Shown piece by piece: positions 5,882 through 11,718 of a stretch of 11,718 nucleotides of DNA. The DNA lies in contig PMBA01000357.1 in NCBI GenBank assembly GCA_003152795.1, positions 2,581 to 14,298 of the forward strand, written 5' to 3'. Position 1 is the first letter of the stretch. Each line of letters opens with the position of its first letter. Both the position numbers and the translations under genes were made by a program. The notes under the pieces are model-generated. The model was not told the DNA's origin and did not search any database. It worked only from the letters and a program-made list of their open reading frames with translations. The DNA comes from Acidobacteriaceae bacterium. Its GTDB lineage: Bacteria; Acidobacteriota; Terriglobia; Terriglobales; Acidobacteriaceae.

Positions 5882-6541
5882 ATGAAGCTGGAAAACGGCA
5901 AAGCAAATCGGCGAAGAAAAGCGAGCCTAGTTCTAGGAGCAGTTCTCGGGGCAGTCCTCGCAATGACAACCGTCAGCGCGGCCCTGCAAACGTCGGTCGC
6001 CGCCGGGCCCAGCCCCGCGGCTCCTGAGTTCTCCAAAGCCACGGTGCGGTGGGTACTGGTCAGTATTCCCGACCGCAAGCTGGCGCTGTTTGCAAACGGG
6101 AAGGTCGTCCGCATCTATCGCGTCGCGGTCGGTAAAACTTCGACTCCCAGTCCAGTTGGCGAATTCAAGATCGTCAACCGCGTCACCAACCCGACGTACT
6201 ACCACAAGGGTCAGGTCATCGGCGCCGGCAACGGTAACCCGGTGGGCACGCGCTGGATGGGACTGAGCGCGAAGGGCTACGGAATCCACGGCACCAACCA
6301 ACCGAAGGCGATCGGCAAAGCGGCATCGACGGGATGCATTCGCATGGGCAAGCGGGATCTCGAGGAACTCTTTGCGATCGTCAATGTAGGCGACACGGTG
6401 CAGATTCGCGCGGAACGTGACGAGCAGATCGCGGCAGTCTTTGGAACGGGAACGGGAGTGGGAACGGGAACTGAAGCCGGATCCGAAAGCCAGACGATCG
6501 CGCAAGTCGCGGCCGAATCGAGCTCCGGCGGCGGACAGTAG
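5882..6541 (+). CDS. L,D-transpeptidase (YkuD domain), exported
   Basis: The protein has 219 residues. It starts with a basic n-region (NRRRK) and a hydrophobic core (ASLVLGAVLGAVLAMTTVSA, residues 14-33), so it is exported to the periplasm. The YkuD domain covers about residues 55-177. The catalytic motif is HGTN (His136) followed by STGCIRM (Cys152 nucleophile, Arg154), the family signature HxxT...SxGC(I/V)R(M/L). Such enzymes form 3-3 peptidoglycan cross-links or attach proteins to peptidoglycan; no peptidoglycan-binding or LysM module is present. The C-terminal tail (about 186-219) is low-complexity, Gly/Thr then Ser/Gly, and its GTGTGVGTGT part is encoded by a hexanucleotide repeat. The ATG is preceded by AGGAG at 9 nt. 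It is followed after 68 nt by a small membrane protein and an SPFH gene, which suggests an envelope-related group. Confidence 0.94.
   Translation: MKLENGKANRRRKASLVLGAVLGAVLAMTTVSAALQTSVAAGPSPAAPEFSKATVRWVLVSIPDRKLALFANGKVVRIYRVAVGKTSTPSPVGEFKIVNRVTNPTYYHKGQVIGAGNGNPVGTRWMGLSAKGYGIHGTNQPKAIGKAASTGCIRMGKRDLEELFAIVNVGDTVQIRAERDEQIAAVFGTGTGVGTGTEAGSESQTIAQVAAESSSGGGQ
6443..6472 (+). repeat. In-frame hexanucleotide repeat in the L,D-transpeptidase tail
   Basis: Five 6-bp units of consensus GGAACG (GGAACG twice, GGAGTG, GGAACG, GGAACT) encode Gly-Thr/Val dipeptides. The 6-bp length keeps the frame, so copy-number change would only alter the length of the disordered tail. Confidence 0.75.
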
Positions 6542-6559
6542 GCGCCGAATTTCTCTTGG

Positions 6560-6577
6560 AGACGAGGCTCGCCTCGT
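6560..6577. repeat. Palindrome GACGAGGC-TC-GCCTCGTC in the intergenic gap
   Basis: A perfect 8-bp inverted repeat with a 2-nt centre, flanked by partially complementary CTCT / GAGAG ends. It lies between the L,D-transpeptidase stop and the small membrane protein. No T tract follows, so it is not a standard terminator. It may be a dispersed palindromic element or a processing/attenuation hairpin. Confidence 0.5.
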
Positions 6578-6609
6578 CCGAGAGCAGTCAGGTGTTACGG
6601 AGGCAAGTC

Positions 6610-6762
6610 ATGGAAACGGCGCTGCAAGGTCTGGTGATCATCGGCGGTCTGACGTTCTCGCTGGCCGCATCTCTGCTGATCGAAGAACTCATCTTCGGAC
6701 ACATCGTCCGCGTGGCGTTTGCCCGCCGCCATGATATTTCCAAGAACGGGCAAAAGAATTGA
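6610..6762 (+). CDS. Small single-helix membrane protein (50 aa), unknown function
   Basis: The ATG at 6610 has a strong ribosome site, GGAGG, 7 nt upstream (6599-6603 region). The 50-residue product has one hydrophobic helix at about residues 5-24 (LQGLVIIGGLTFSLAASLLI), then EELIFGH and a basic tail (RVAFARRHDISKNGQKN), which suggests a cytoplasmic C-terminus. I do not recognise a family. The stop codon is 13 nt before the SPFH start, and the SPFH ribosome site begins right at this stop codon, so the two are almost certainly co-transcribed and perhaps functionally linked, for example as a small partner of the SPFH oligomer. An in-frame upstream ATG at 6556 would add 18 residues translated from the palindrome and has no ribosome site, so it is rejected. 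Confidence 0.72.
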   Translation: METALQGLVIIGGLTFSLAASLLIEELIFGHIVRVAFARRHDISKNGQKN

Positions 6763-6775
6763 AAGGAGTACTACC

Positions 6776-8110
6776 ATGCTGTTACTGAAGTATTTGCTGT
6801 TGAGCGCGGGAATCGCGATGTTCGTGATCGCCGCTGGAATTCTCACCTACGACGCTTATCTGCTGATTGCCTGGCAGCGCAGACGTTTGAACCTGGATCC
6901 TGAGGCGGGCGCGCCCGGCCCCGCTCCAGCGATGCGCTGGCGCATCCCGGTTGCGCTGGTGATGCTGGCCTGGGCTCCGCTGCTGATTTCAGCCGGCATT
7001 GTGATCGTCCCCAGCGGAATGGCCGGCGTGCGCGTGAGCCAGACCAAAGGCACGCTGGCCGGAACTCTGTACCCAGGCGTGCACTTCGTGGTGCCGTTAG
7101 TCGAGCGCGTCGAACTGTTCAACACGCGCGACCAGTTGTTCACCACTGGCATCAGCGAAGCTGCGCTGGCAAAAGGCGCGGCAAAAGGCGAAGCGCTGCA
7201 CGTGCAAGCCAAAGAAGGACTCACCCTGGGCCTCGCCATCACCGTGCGTTACCAGATTGATCCGAAGCGTCTCGACTACATTGAAGCCAATCTGCCCCAG
7301 CCTCTGGAGAAAGAAATCGTGCCGCCCGTGGTGGCTACCGCGTGGCGTGAACTGGTGCCGGGCTATACGGTTCGCGAAGTTTTCTCAGCCAAGCGCGAAG
7401 AGGTTCGTCAGCGCTCCGCTGAAATGATTCGCAAACGGCTGGGCGCCGACGGCATCGTGGTGAAAGAAGTCATGCTGCGTGACATCGAACTTCCGCAGGA
7501 GTATGCCAAGGGCCTGGAGTCGCTGCTACTGAAGGAACAAGAGAACGACCGCATGGGCGTCGAAACCGAGATCCATCAGAAGCAAGTGAAAATCGCCGAA
7601 GCCGACGCCGATGCAACCAAGGTGCAAGAAGTAAAACAGGCTGAGGGACAGGCTGCCGTAAGAGTGCTGCAGGCCAAAGGCGAGTCCGATGCCATGCAGT
7701 ACACGCTCCCGCTGAAACAGAAACAGATTGAGCAATCGAAGCTCGAAGCCGAAGCGCGCAAGGAAGCTACCGTCAAAAATGCCGAGGCCGCCGGCGAAGC
7801 CAAACTCATCGACAGCAAAGCCGAGGGGGAACGCCGCAAACTTCTGGCACAAGCCGAGGCCGAACGCATCCGCTTGACCGCCTCCGCCGACGCCGAGCGC
7901 ATGGCGAGCGAGGCCGCAATCCTGAAGCAGAATCCGCTGCTGATCAATAAAATCGTCGCCGAGCGCCTCTCTGACAAATTACAGATCATGATGGTCCCGG
8001 CCGATGGCAAGTTTTTCTTCACCAACGACGTGCTGCGCGGCATGGGCGCACCGAACCATGTAAGCCAGGCAGAAGACGTAGAACCGTCCGATGGAAAAAC
8101 TCAACAATAG
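6776..8110 (+). CDS. SPFH/band-7 (prohibitin/flotillin-like) membrane protein
   Basis: The protein has 444 residues. Two N-terminal membrane segments lie at about 6-32 and 57-78 (IPVALVMLAWAPLLISAGIVIV). The SPFH/band-7 domain follows directly from about 79 (PSGMAGVRVSQTKGTLAGTLYPGVHFVVPLVERVE) to about 255; VRYQIDP (157-163) and VKEVMLRDIELPQEYAKGLE (229-248) are typical strand and helix elements. Residues 250-380 form a long Ala/Glu/Lys/Gln-rich coiled coil with KAEGERRKLLAQAEAERIR, the flotillin/prohibitin tail. SPFH proteins form large cage-like oligomers on the membrane that organise proteases, transporters or lipid domains. The ATG at 6776 has AAAGGAG about 7 nt upstream. The C-terminus is acidic and hydrophilic. 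It could also be called a prohibitin homologue; the client is unknown. Confidence 0.93.
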   Translation: MLLLKYLLLSAGIAMFVIAAGILTYDAYLLIAWQRRRLNLDPEAGAPGPAPAMRWRIPVALVMLAWAPLLISAGIVIVPSGMAGVRVSQTKGTLAGTLYPGVHFVVPLVERVELFNTRDQLFTTGISEAALAKGAAKGEALHVQAKEGLTLGLAITVRYQIDPKRLDYIEANLPQPLEKEIVPPVVATAWRELVPGYTVREVFSAKREEVRQRSAEMIRKRLGADGIVVKEVMLRDIELPQEYAKGLESLLLKEQENDRMGVETEIHQKQVKIAEADADATKVQEVKQAEGQAAVRVLQAKGESDAMQYTLPLKQKQIEQSKLEAEARKEATVKNAEAAGEAKLIDSKAEGERRKLLAQAEAERIRLTASADAERMASEAAILKQNPLLINKIVAERLSDKLQIMMVPADGKFFFTNDVLRGMGAPNHVSQAEDVEPSDGKTQQ

Positions 8111-8122
8111 TCGCGGGGCAAC

Positions 8123-8207
8123 AGTTCTCGGTTCTCAGTTTCCAGTTCCCAGTGAACCGCGCGGTCGGAAGGTTTTTCTGAGAACTGAGAACTGGGAACT
8201 GAGCACT
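8123..8207. repeat. Inverted heptamer-repeat element (AGTTCTC / GAGAACT arms)
   Basis: The left arm (8123-8150) is four 7-bp units: AGTTCTC, GGTTCTC, AGTTTCC, AGTTCCC. The right arm (8180-8207) is four units in the opposite orientation: GAGAACT, GAGAACT, GGGAACT, GAGCACT. The 29-nt spacer includes CGCGCGGTC. As RNA this would fold into a long imperfect hairpin. It fills the gap between the SPFH stop and the next gene and may also separate the two transcription units. Confidence 0.82.
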
Positions 8208-8239
8208 TTCCTATGAACAGTCCACGATCGATCACGCGC

Positions 8240-8245
8240 TATAAT
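8240..8245 (+). promoter_or_regulatory. Possible -10 element (TATAAT) for the three-gene sensory operon
   Basis: A perfect TATAAT lies 16 nt before the ATG at 8261. The best -35 candidates upstream are poor (TGAACA at 8214-8219 has four matches but a 20-bp spacer). If active, the transcript would start near 8252, making the leader only about 10-20 nt and ruling out the ATG at 8213 as the start. Confidence 0.38.
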
Positions 8246-8260
8246 CAGCCCATTCCACAC

Positions 8261-9532
8261 ATGCGAGCGCGAATGTCCAGCGGTCTGCGGCTTGGTTGGC
8301 TGACTTCGTTCTTACTCGCAACAATTCTTCTTCCCTCTTCGTTATGTGCTTCGTCACTGGGAGACACCGCCCGCCAACTGGCGCACAAAATCGCCGCAGC
8401 CGCCGGGCCCGGCGCTTTCGCACTCGAGGTCACCAACCGTTCATCGCTCGACGACAAATCAGTGCGCGAAGTGCGCAGCGCGCTCGAAGCCGAGTTGCAC
8501 GTCGAAGGCGTGCACACCGCCAAAGCCGAGCAAGCAATCGGCACAGTTGAAGTCGTGCTCTCCGAGAGCCTGCGCGAATACGTTTGGACGGCCGAGATAG
8601 TGATCGGGTCCGACGAGAAAAAGATCGCCCTGGTTTCGTTACCGCGCTCAACCACGGGAACTCCATTTACCGCCGCATTGCCGATCGTTCTGAAAACAAC
8701 TCTTCTGTTCTCCCAGGAACAACCGATGCTCGACGCCGCCCTCGTCGAAATGCCAGGAGGATCTCGCCTGCTCGTGCTCGACGACGGCATGGTCGCCATC
8801 TATCGTCATCAGGGAGCGAATCCGGCTGGACGCTGGGAAATCGAAGCTTCGTTGCCCATCGCTCACTCGCGCACCTTTCCCCGCGATTTGCGCGGACGCT
8901 TGCTGCTGCGCCGCGATCATCTCTTCGATGTCTACTTGCCGGGAACCTTTTGCCGAACAAACTCCATCGCAGTCGCGCCGCTGACACTCACCTGCAATGA
9001 GACCGACGATCCGTGGCCCTTAGCGCCAGAGGACGGTGCCGTGCGCGCCTTCTTTGCGCCTGCACGCAACTTCTTCACTGGAGGACTCTCTCCTGGAATC
9101 GGAAAAGTCGCCAACGTTCCTTCGTTCTATTCGGCAGCCGCGCTTCCGCGGTCGAGTTACACGCTATGGGCGTTCGCGGCGGTGGATGGATCGCTGCATC
9201 TTGTGGATGGAATGACGGACCAGTCAATCCGCGGCGCGAGGTGGGGCAGCGACCTGGCCGCGGTTCACTCCAGTTGCGGCACGGGCACACAGTTGCTGGT
9301 CTCAGAAAGCCAAAACCTGGGACACGGAGATTCGGAGCGCGACGGCCTGCGCGCCTTCGAGATTCCCGATCGCGATCCAGTGGCTGCCAGTGCAGCCGTA
9401 GAGTTCGACGGGCGAGGCGTCATTGTCGCGCTGTGGCCGGAAAGCAGCGGCAATGGCGCAATGGCAATCGTAAAACGAAAAGACACAGGATGGTATGAGG
9501 CGTATCGTGTATCGATTTCTTGCGGCAATTAG
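8261..9532 (+). CDS. Exported protein of unknown function, first gene of a sensory operon
   Basis: From the ATG at 8261 the product has 423 residues. A signal peptide covers about residues 1-31 (basic MRARMSSGLRLGW, then LTSFLLATILLPSSLCAS); SSLC lacks the small residue needed before Cys, so it is not a clear lipoprotein. Residues 34-125 (DTARQLAHKIAAAAGPG ... LSESLREYVWTAEIVIG) look like a small alpha/beta domain of the kind found at the start of some periplasmic TolB- or FlgO-like proteins; this is only an impression. Residues 155-423 show repeated short beta-strand blocks (RLLVLDDGMVAIYRH, DHLFDVYLPGTF, YTLWAFAAVDGSLHLVD), suggestive of a beta-propeller. Four Cys (231, 245, 339, 421) remain after export and may form disulfides. 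An ATG at 8213 would add 16 residues and overlaps the possible TATAAT. Its 3' end overlaps the solute-binding-protein frame by 38 nt. Confidence 0.8.
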   Translation: MRARMSSGLRLGWLTSFLLATILLPSSLCASSLGDTARQLAHKIAAAAGPGAFALEVTNRSSLDDKSVREVRSALEAELHVEGVHTAKAEQAIGTVEVVLSESLREYVWTAEIVIGSDEKKIALVSLPRSTTGTPFTAALPIVLKTTLLFSQEQPMLDAALVEMPGGSRLLVLDDGMVAIYRHQGANPAGRWEIEASLPIAHSRTFPRDLRGRLLLRRDHLFDVYLPGTFCRTNSIAVAPLTLTCNETDDPWPLAPEDGAVRAFFAPARNFFTGGLSPGIGKVANVPSFYSAAALPRSSYTLWAFAAVDGSLHLVDGMTDQSIRGARWGSDLAAVHSSCGTGTQLLVSESQNLGHGDSERDGLRAFEIPDRDPVAASAAVEFDGRGVIVALWPESSGNGAMAIVKRKDTGWYEAYRVSISCGN

Positions 9533-11063
9533 CTCCGCTCGTGTGGGGACGGACACCCGTGTGGGGAAGGGCGCCCTCGCCCGTCCAGGCCGAGCAAAGC
9601 TCGGCAGTTGCCGGCGGGCACGGCAACTTTGCATCCGCCACGGCCTGCCGTGTGCTGCTCTGATCATGTCCCTGTTCGCGCCAACGACCGCAACAGCGGC
9701 CACCCGTCCACACTACGGCGGGACCTTGCGCATCATGCTGCAATCGGCGCCGGACGCCCTCGATCTTCCCGCGAGCACCACGCCCGCCGACTACTGGGAC
9801 ATTGCGTTCACGCTCTCGCTGGTCGGCGACACGCTGGTAAAGTTGGATGCCCAAGCCCGCCCGCAACCCGCGCTGGCCGTGGCGTGGCAGAGTGACGCGA
9901 GCGCCCGGCACTGGCAATTCACGCTGCGCCGTGGAGTGAAGTTCCACGACGGCAGCGCGGCGTCGCCCGCAGCCATCGCGCAGGTTTTGGGAGCGCTTCA
10001 TCCCAACTGGAATGTGCGCTCATCGGCGGACTCCCTGTCGATCGAGAGCGAGACCCCCGTGCCTTTCCTGCTCGCCGAACTCGCGCTGCCGCGCAATCTC
10101 CTGCTCAAGCGCAGGGGTAATGACAAGCACGTTCCCGTCGGTACCGGCCCATTCCTCGTCGCCGAATGGCAGCCGGGGAAACTGCTCAAGCTCGCCGCGA
10201 ATGAAGAGAGCTGGGCGGGGCGTCCTTTTGTGAACGGGGTCGAGATCGAATTCGGCAAATCGCTGCGCGATCAGGCCATCGCGCTCGAACTGGACAAGAC
10301 GGACGTGATCGAAGCGGCGCCGCAGGCGGCCAACGCATCGCAGCGGCACAACGCATCGTCGTCGTTGCCCGTGGAGTTGCTAGCGCTGGTTTTTTCCGCG
10401 AACTCAAAGGCGCAGGACCCTCGCCTGCGAGAAGCGCTGGCGCTCGCCATTGATCGCAAGCCCATCCAGTCCGTGCTGCTGAAAGGCGCGGGAGAACCCG
10501 CCGCCAGCATTCTTCCCAACTGGATGACTGGCTACACCGCCGTCTTTTCCGCGCAGACGAACCCGCTACGCGCCCGCGCTGTGCTCGCCGACTCGCGGCA
10601 ACCCGCGCTTAATCTCAGCTACGACCCAAGAGACCCGCAAGCCCAACTCATTGCCGAGCGCATTGCACTCAACGCGCGCGAAGTCGGCATCATTGTGCAA
10701 GTATCGTTGTCGGGAGCGGAGGATATTCGCCTGATGCGCGCAGTGCTGCCCAGTCCCGATCCAGCCACATCGCTCGATGAGGCGGCGCGGCAACTGGGAT
10801 TGCCGCAGGCTGCACTCCCGGCGTCCCGAGGCAACTCTCTGGACGACCTGTATCAAGCCGAGCGCGGTTTGCTTGAGGGATACGCGGTGATCCCGCTTTT
10901 CCATTTGCCGGTGGCGAGTGCGGCGAGTGCCCGAGTTCGCGGCTGGGAACCGGGTCGATTGGGGGAATGGAGCGACGCGGGATCTTCGCTCGCTGATGTG
11001 TGGCTGGCCGATTCGCGGGATGACTCGCGGGCTAATTTATCTCCCCAGGCGGCCTCGCGATGA
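9495..11063 (+). CDS. Extracellular solute-binding protein, family 5 (peptide/nickel type), without transporter genes beside it
   Basis: The frame has 522 residues. The family 5 domain begins at RPHYGGTLRIMLQSAPDALD (about 71-90), with the signature stretch RHWQFTLRRGVKFHDGS (138-154) and DVIEAAPQAAN further on. The C-terminal part (LDDLYQAERGLLEGYAVIPLFH) is the usual closing region. Such proteins bind peptides, oligosaccharides or metal chelates in the periplasm. The start is uncertain. The ATG at 9495 overlaps the previous gene and begins like a signal peptide (MRRIVYRFLAAI). The hydrophobic half (LPCAALIMSLFAPTTATAA) comes only at 51-69, after about 37 residues translated from a hairpin cluster. 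The ATG at 9666 would lack a basic n-region; a GTG at 9561 is also in frame. The stop overlaps the next ATG (ATGA). No permease or ATPase genes are present. Confidence 0.87.
   Translation: MRRIVYRFLAAISSARVGTDTRVGKGALARPGRAKLGSCRRARQLCIRHGLPCAALIMSLFAPTTATAATRPHYGGTLRIMLQSAPDALDLPASTTPADYWDIAFTLSLVGDTLVKLDAQARPQPALAVAWQSDASARHWQFTLRRGVKFHDGSAASPAAIAQVLGALHPNWNVRSSADSLSIESETPVPFLLAELALPRNLLLKRRGNDKHVPVGTGPFLVAEWQPGKLLKLAANEESWAGRPFVNGVEIEFGKSLRDQAIALELDKTDVIEAAPQAANASQRHNASSSLPVELLALVFSANSKAQDPRLREALALAIDRKPIQSVLLKGAGEPAASILPNWMTGYTAVFSAQTNPLRARAVLADSRQPALNLSYDPRDPQAQLIAERIALNAREVGIIVQVSLSGAEDIRLMRAVLPSPDPATSLDEAARQLGLPQAALPASRGNSLDDLYQAERGLLEGYAVIPLFHLPVASAASARVRGWEPGRLGEWSDAGSSLADVWLADSRDDSRANLSPQAASR
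9541..9652. repeat. Cluster of perfect hairpins (REP-like mosaic element) at the 5' end of the solute-binding-protein gene
   Basis: Within 112 nt there are several perfect inverted repeats: AGGGCGCCCT (about 9568-9577); GCCGAGC-AAA-GCTCGGC (9589-9605); AGTTGCCG / CGGCAACT around a 7-nt loop (9606-9628); and CACGGC-CT-GCCGTG (9639-9652). GGACGG / CCGTCC flank the first. The segment GTGTGGGGACGG is partly repeated as GTGTGGGGAAGG at 9541 and 9559. The composition is unlike the coding sequence on either side. It begins 9 nt after the upstream stop codon. Confidence 0.75.
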
Positions 11064-11718
11064 GATTCCGCAAGAAGCTTCTTCTGTTGTTTGCGGCAAC
11101 GATCTTGCTCTGCGTCGCGGTAATTTCGGTGTCGGTGTACAGCACCATTCGGCGATCATTCGAGCAGGCGAACCAGGACCGCGCGAATGCGGTCGCCGCT
11201 CAGTTTCGATCGGAGTTCCAGCGGCGAGGGTCGGAGGTCTCGCGCAAAGTGGAGTCGGTGGCCGGCAGCGAAATCGTGCAGCGCATCGCTCTTGACATGA
11301 ACCGCGGCGCCACGGACTTTGGCGAGCACGTAAGCCAAGCACACGCATTGGCGGGTCAGCAGCAACTCGACTTTCTGGAACTCGTCGACAATCGCGGCAC
11401 CATTCTCTCGTCCGCACAATGGCAGGCGAAATTCGGATATCCCGAAGCTGCGATTCCCCACGCCCCAACTCCCGAAGCTGCGACTCCCGGAGCAACGACT
11501 TCCGCAGTCGCTGGCCCCGCCGGAGCCTTTCTGAAACGCGAAGACCTGCCGGATGGCCCAACCCTCGGTCTGTTTGCCGTGCGCGCGGCCCGCGTCGGAG
11601 AACAGCCTTTATCCGTGATTGGCGGCGAACGGCTCGACCAGGGCTTTCTCTCGACGCTCGATATCCCAGCCGGAACCCGCGTCCTGCTTTACCAAAACCT
11701 GGACGCAAAATGGAATCC
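11060..11718 (+). CDS. Membrane sensor protein, probable histidine kinase (N-terminal 219 residues, cut by window edge)
   Basis: The gene is open to the right edge with no stop in 219 codons. It starts at an ATG that overlaps the previous stop (ATGA), so translation is coupled to the solute-binding protein. Residues 1-6 are basic (MRFRKK), and a transmembrane helix follows (LLLLFAATILLCVAVISVSVYS, about 7-28). An amphipathic helical region comes next (RRSFEQANQDRANAVAAQFRSEFQRRG, 31-57), then a likely extracytoplasmic sensor domain with LDFLELVDNRGTILSSAQW (103-121), a Cache/PAS-like strand pattern. Between about 128 and 156 there is a Pro/Ala-rich insertion with an internal repeat (PEAAIP / PEAATP). 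This layout is that of bacterial receptor kinases or chemoreceptors; the output domain lies beyond the window, so histidine kinase is an inference. Confidence 0.75.
   Translation, partial: MRFRKKLLLLFAATILLCVAVISVSVYSTIRRSFEQANQDRANAVAAQFRSEFQRRGSEVSRKVESVAGSEIVQRIALDMNRGATDFGEHVSQAHALAGQQQLDFLELVDNRGTILSSAQWQAKFGYPEAAIPHAPTPEAATPGATTSAVAGPAGAFLKREDLPDGPTLGLFAVRAARVGEQPLSVIGGERLDQGFLSTLDIPAGTRVLLYQNLDAKWN
11441..11487 (+). repeat. Direct repeat inside the sensor-domain coding region
   Basis: CCCGAAGCTGCGATTCCC (11441-11458) recurs as CCCGAAGCTGCGACTCCC (11471-11488), with one mismatch and exactly 30 nt (10 codons) between starts. It encodes PEAAIP and PEAATP within a Pro/Ala-rich linker. The in-frame duplication suggests a recent slippage or duplication event in the sensor domain. 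Confidence 0.7.

Noticed and set aside
9541..9652. Insertion sequence or transposon end
   Set aside because: Several hairpins are present, but no transposase, no clear terminal inverted repeats enclosing a gene and no visible target duplication.
11037..11708. A 223-residue minus-strand frame at the right edge
   Set aside because: It is antisense to the sensor gene, Arg-rich and without domain features. The plus-strand frame has a coupled ATGA start, a transmembrane helix and no stop.

Overview
The window is GC-rich and reads as a chromosomal segment of a soil-type Acidobacteriota (Terriglobia/Koribacter-like). The assignment is an inference from several things together: a PEP-CTERM protein preceded by a sigma-54 type promoter, short-unit (7-8 bp) intergenic repeat arrays, a palindrome-rich intergenic element, and a gene mix (type III PKS plus flavoprotein, MXKDX-repeat protein, SPFH protein, L,D-transpeptidase) that I associate with this phylum. 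No rRNA, tRNA, CRISPR array, transposase or phage gene was seen.

Layout from left to right. (1) Positions 1-238, minus strand: the start of an exported c-type cytochrome, cut by the window edge. (2) 381-2676, plus: a two-gene specialised-metabolism unit, a chalcone-synthase-fold type III polyketide synthase followed by an FAD-dependent oxidoreductase. An inverted octamer repeat lies between them. (3) 2815-3490: a self-contained PEP-CTERM gene with an upstream palindrome, a -24/-12 promoter, a 5' leader stem-loop and a good intrinsic terminator. (4) 3609-3869: a small secreted pentapeptide MXKDX-repeat protein. (5) 3996-5548, minus: a translationally coupled redox pair, a Tat-exported sulfite-oxidase-fold molybdopterin protein and a membrane b-type cytochrome that would exchange electrons with it. 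(6) 5882-8110, plus: an envelope-related group made of an L,D-transpeptidase, a 50-residue one-helix membrane protein and an SPFH/band-7 protein. (7) 8261 to the right edge, plus: three tightly overlapping genes, namely an exported protein of unknown function, a family 5 (peptide/oligosaccharide type) solute-binding protein and the sensory N-terminus of a membrane receptor, probably a histidine kinase. The overlaps (38 nt, then an ATGA overlap) argue for one operon and for a solute-binding protein acting as a sensory partner rather than feeding a transporter.

The most interesting non-coding content is the set of short-unit intergenic repeats at 1438-1531, 5633-5674 and 8123-8207. Each has a different unit, and two are arranged as inverted arms. 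A separate cluster of perfect hairpins at 9541-9652 falls inside the signal-peptide region of the solute-binding-protein reading frame.
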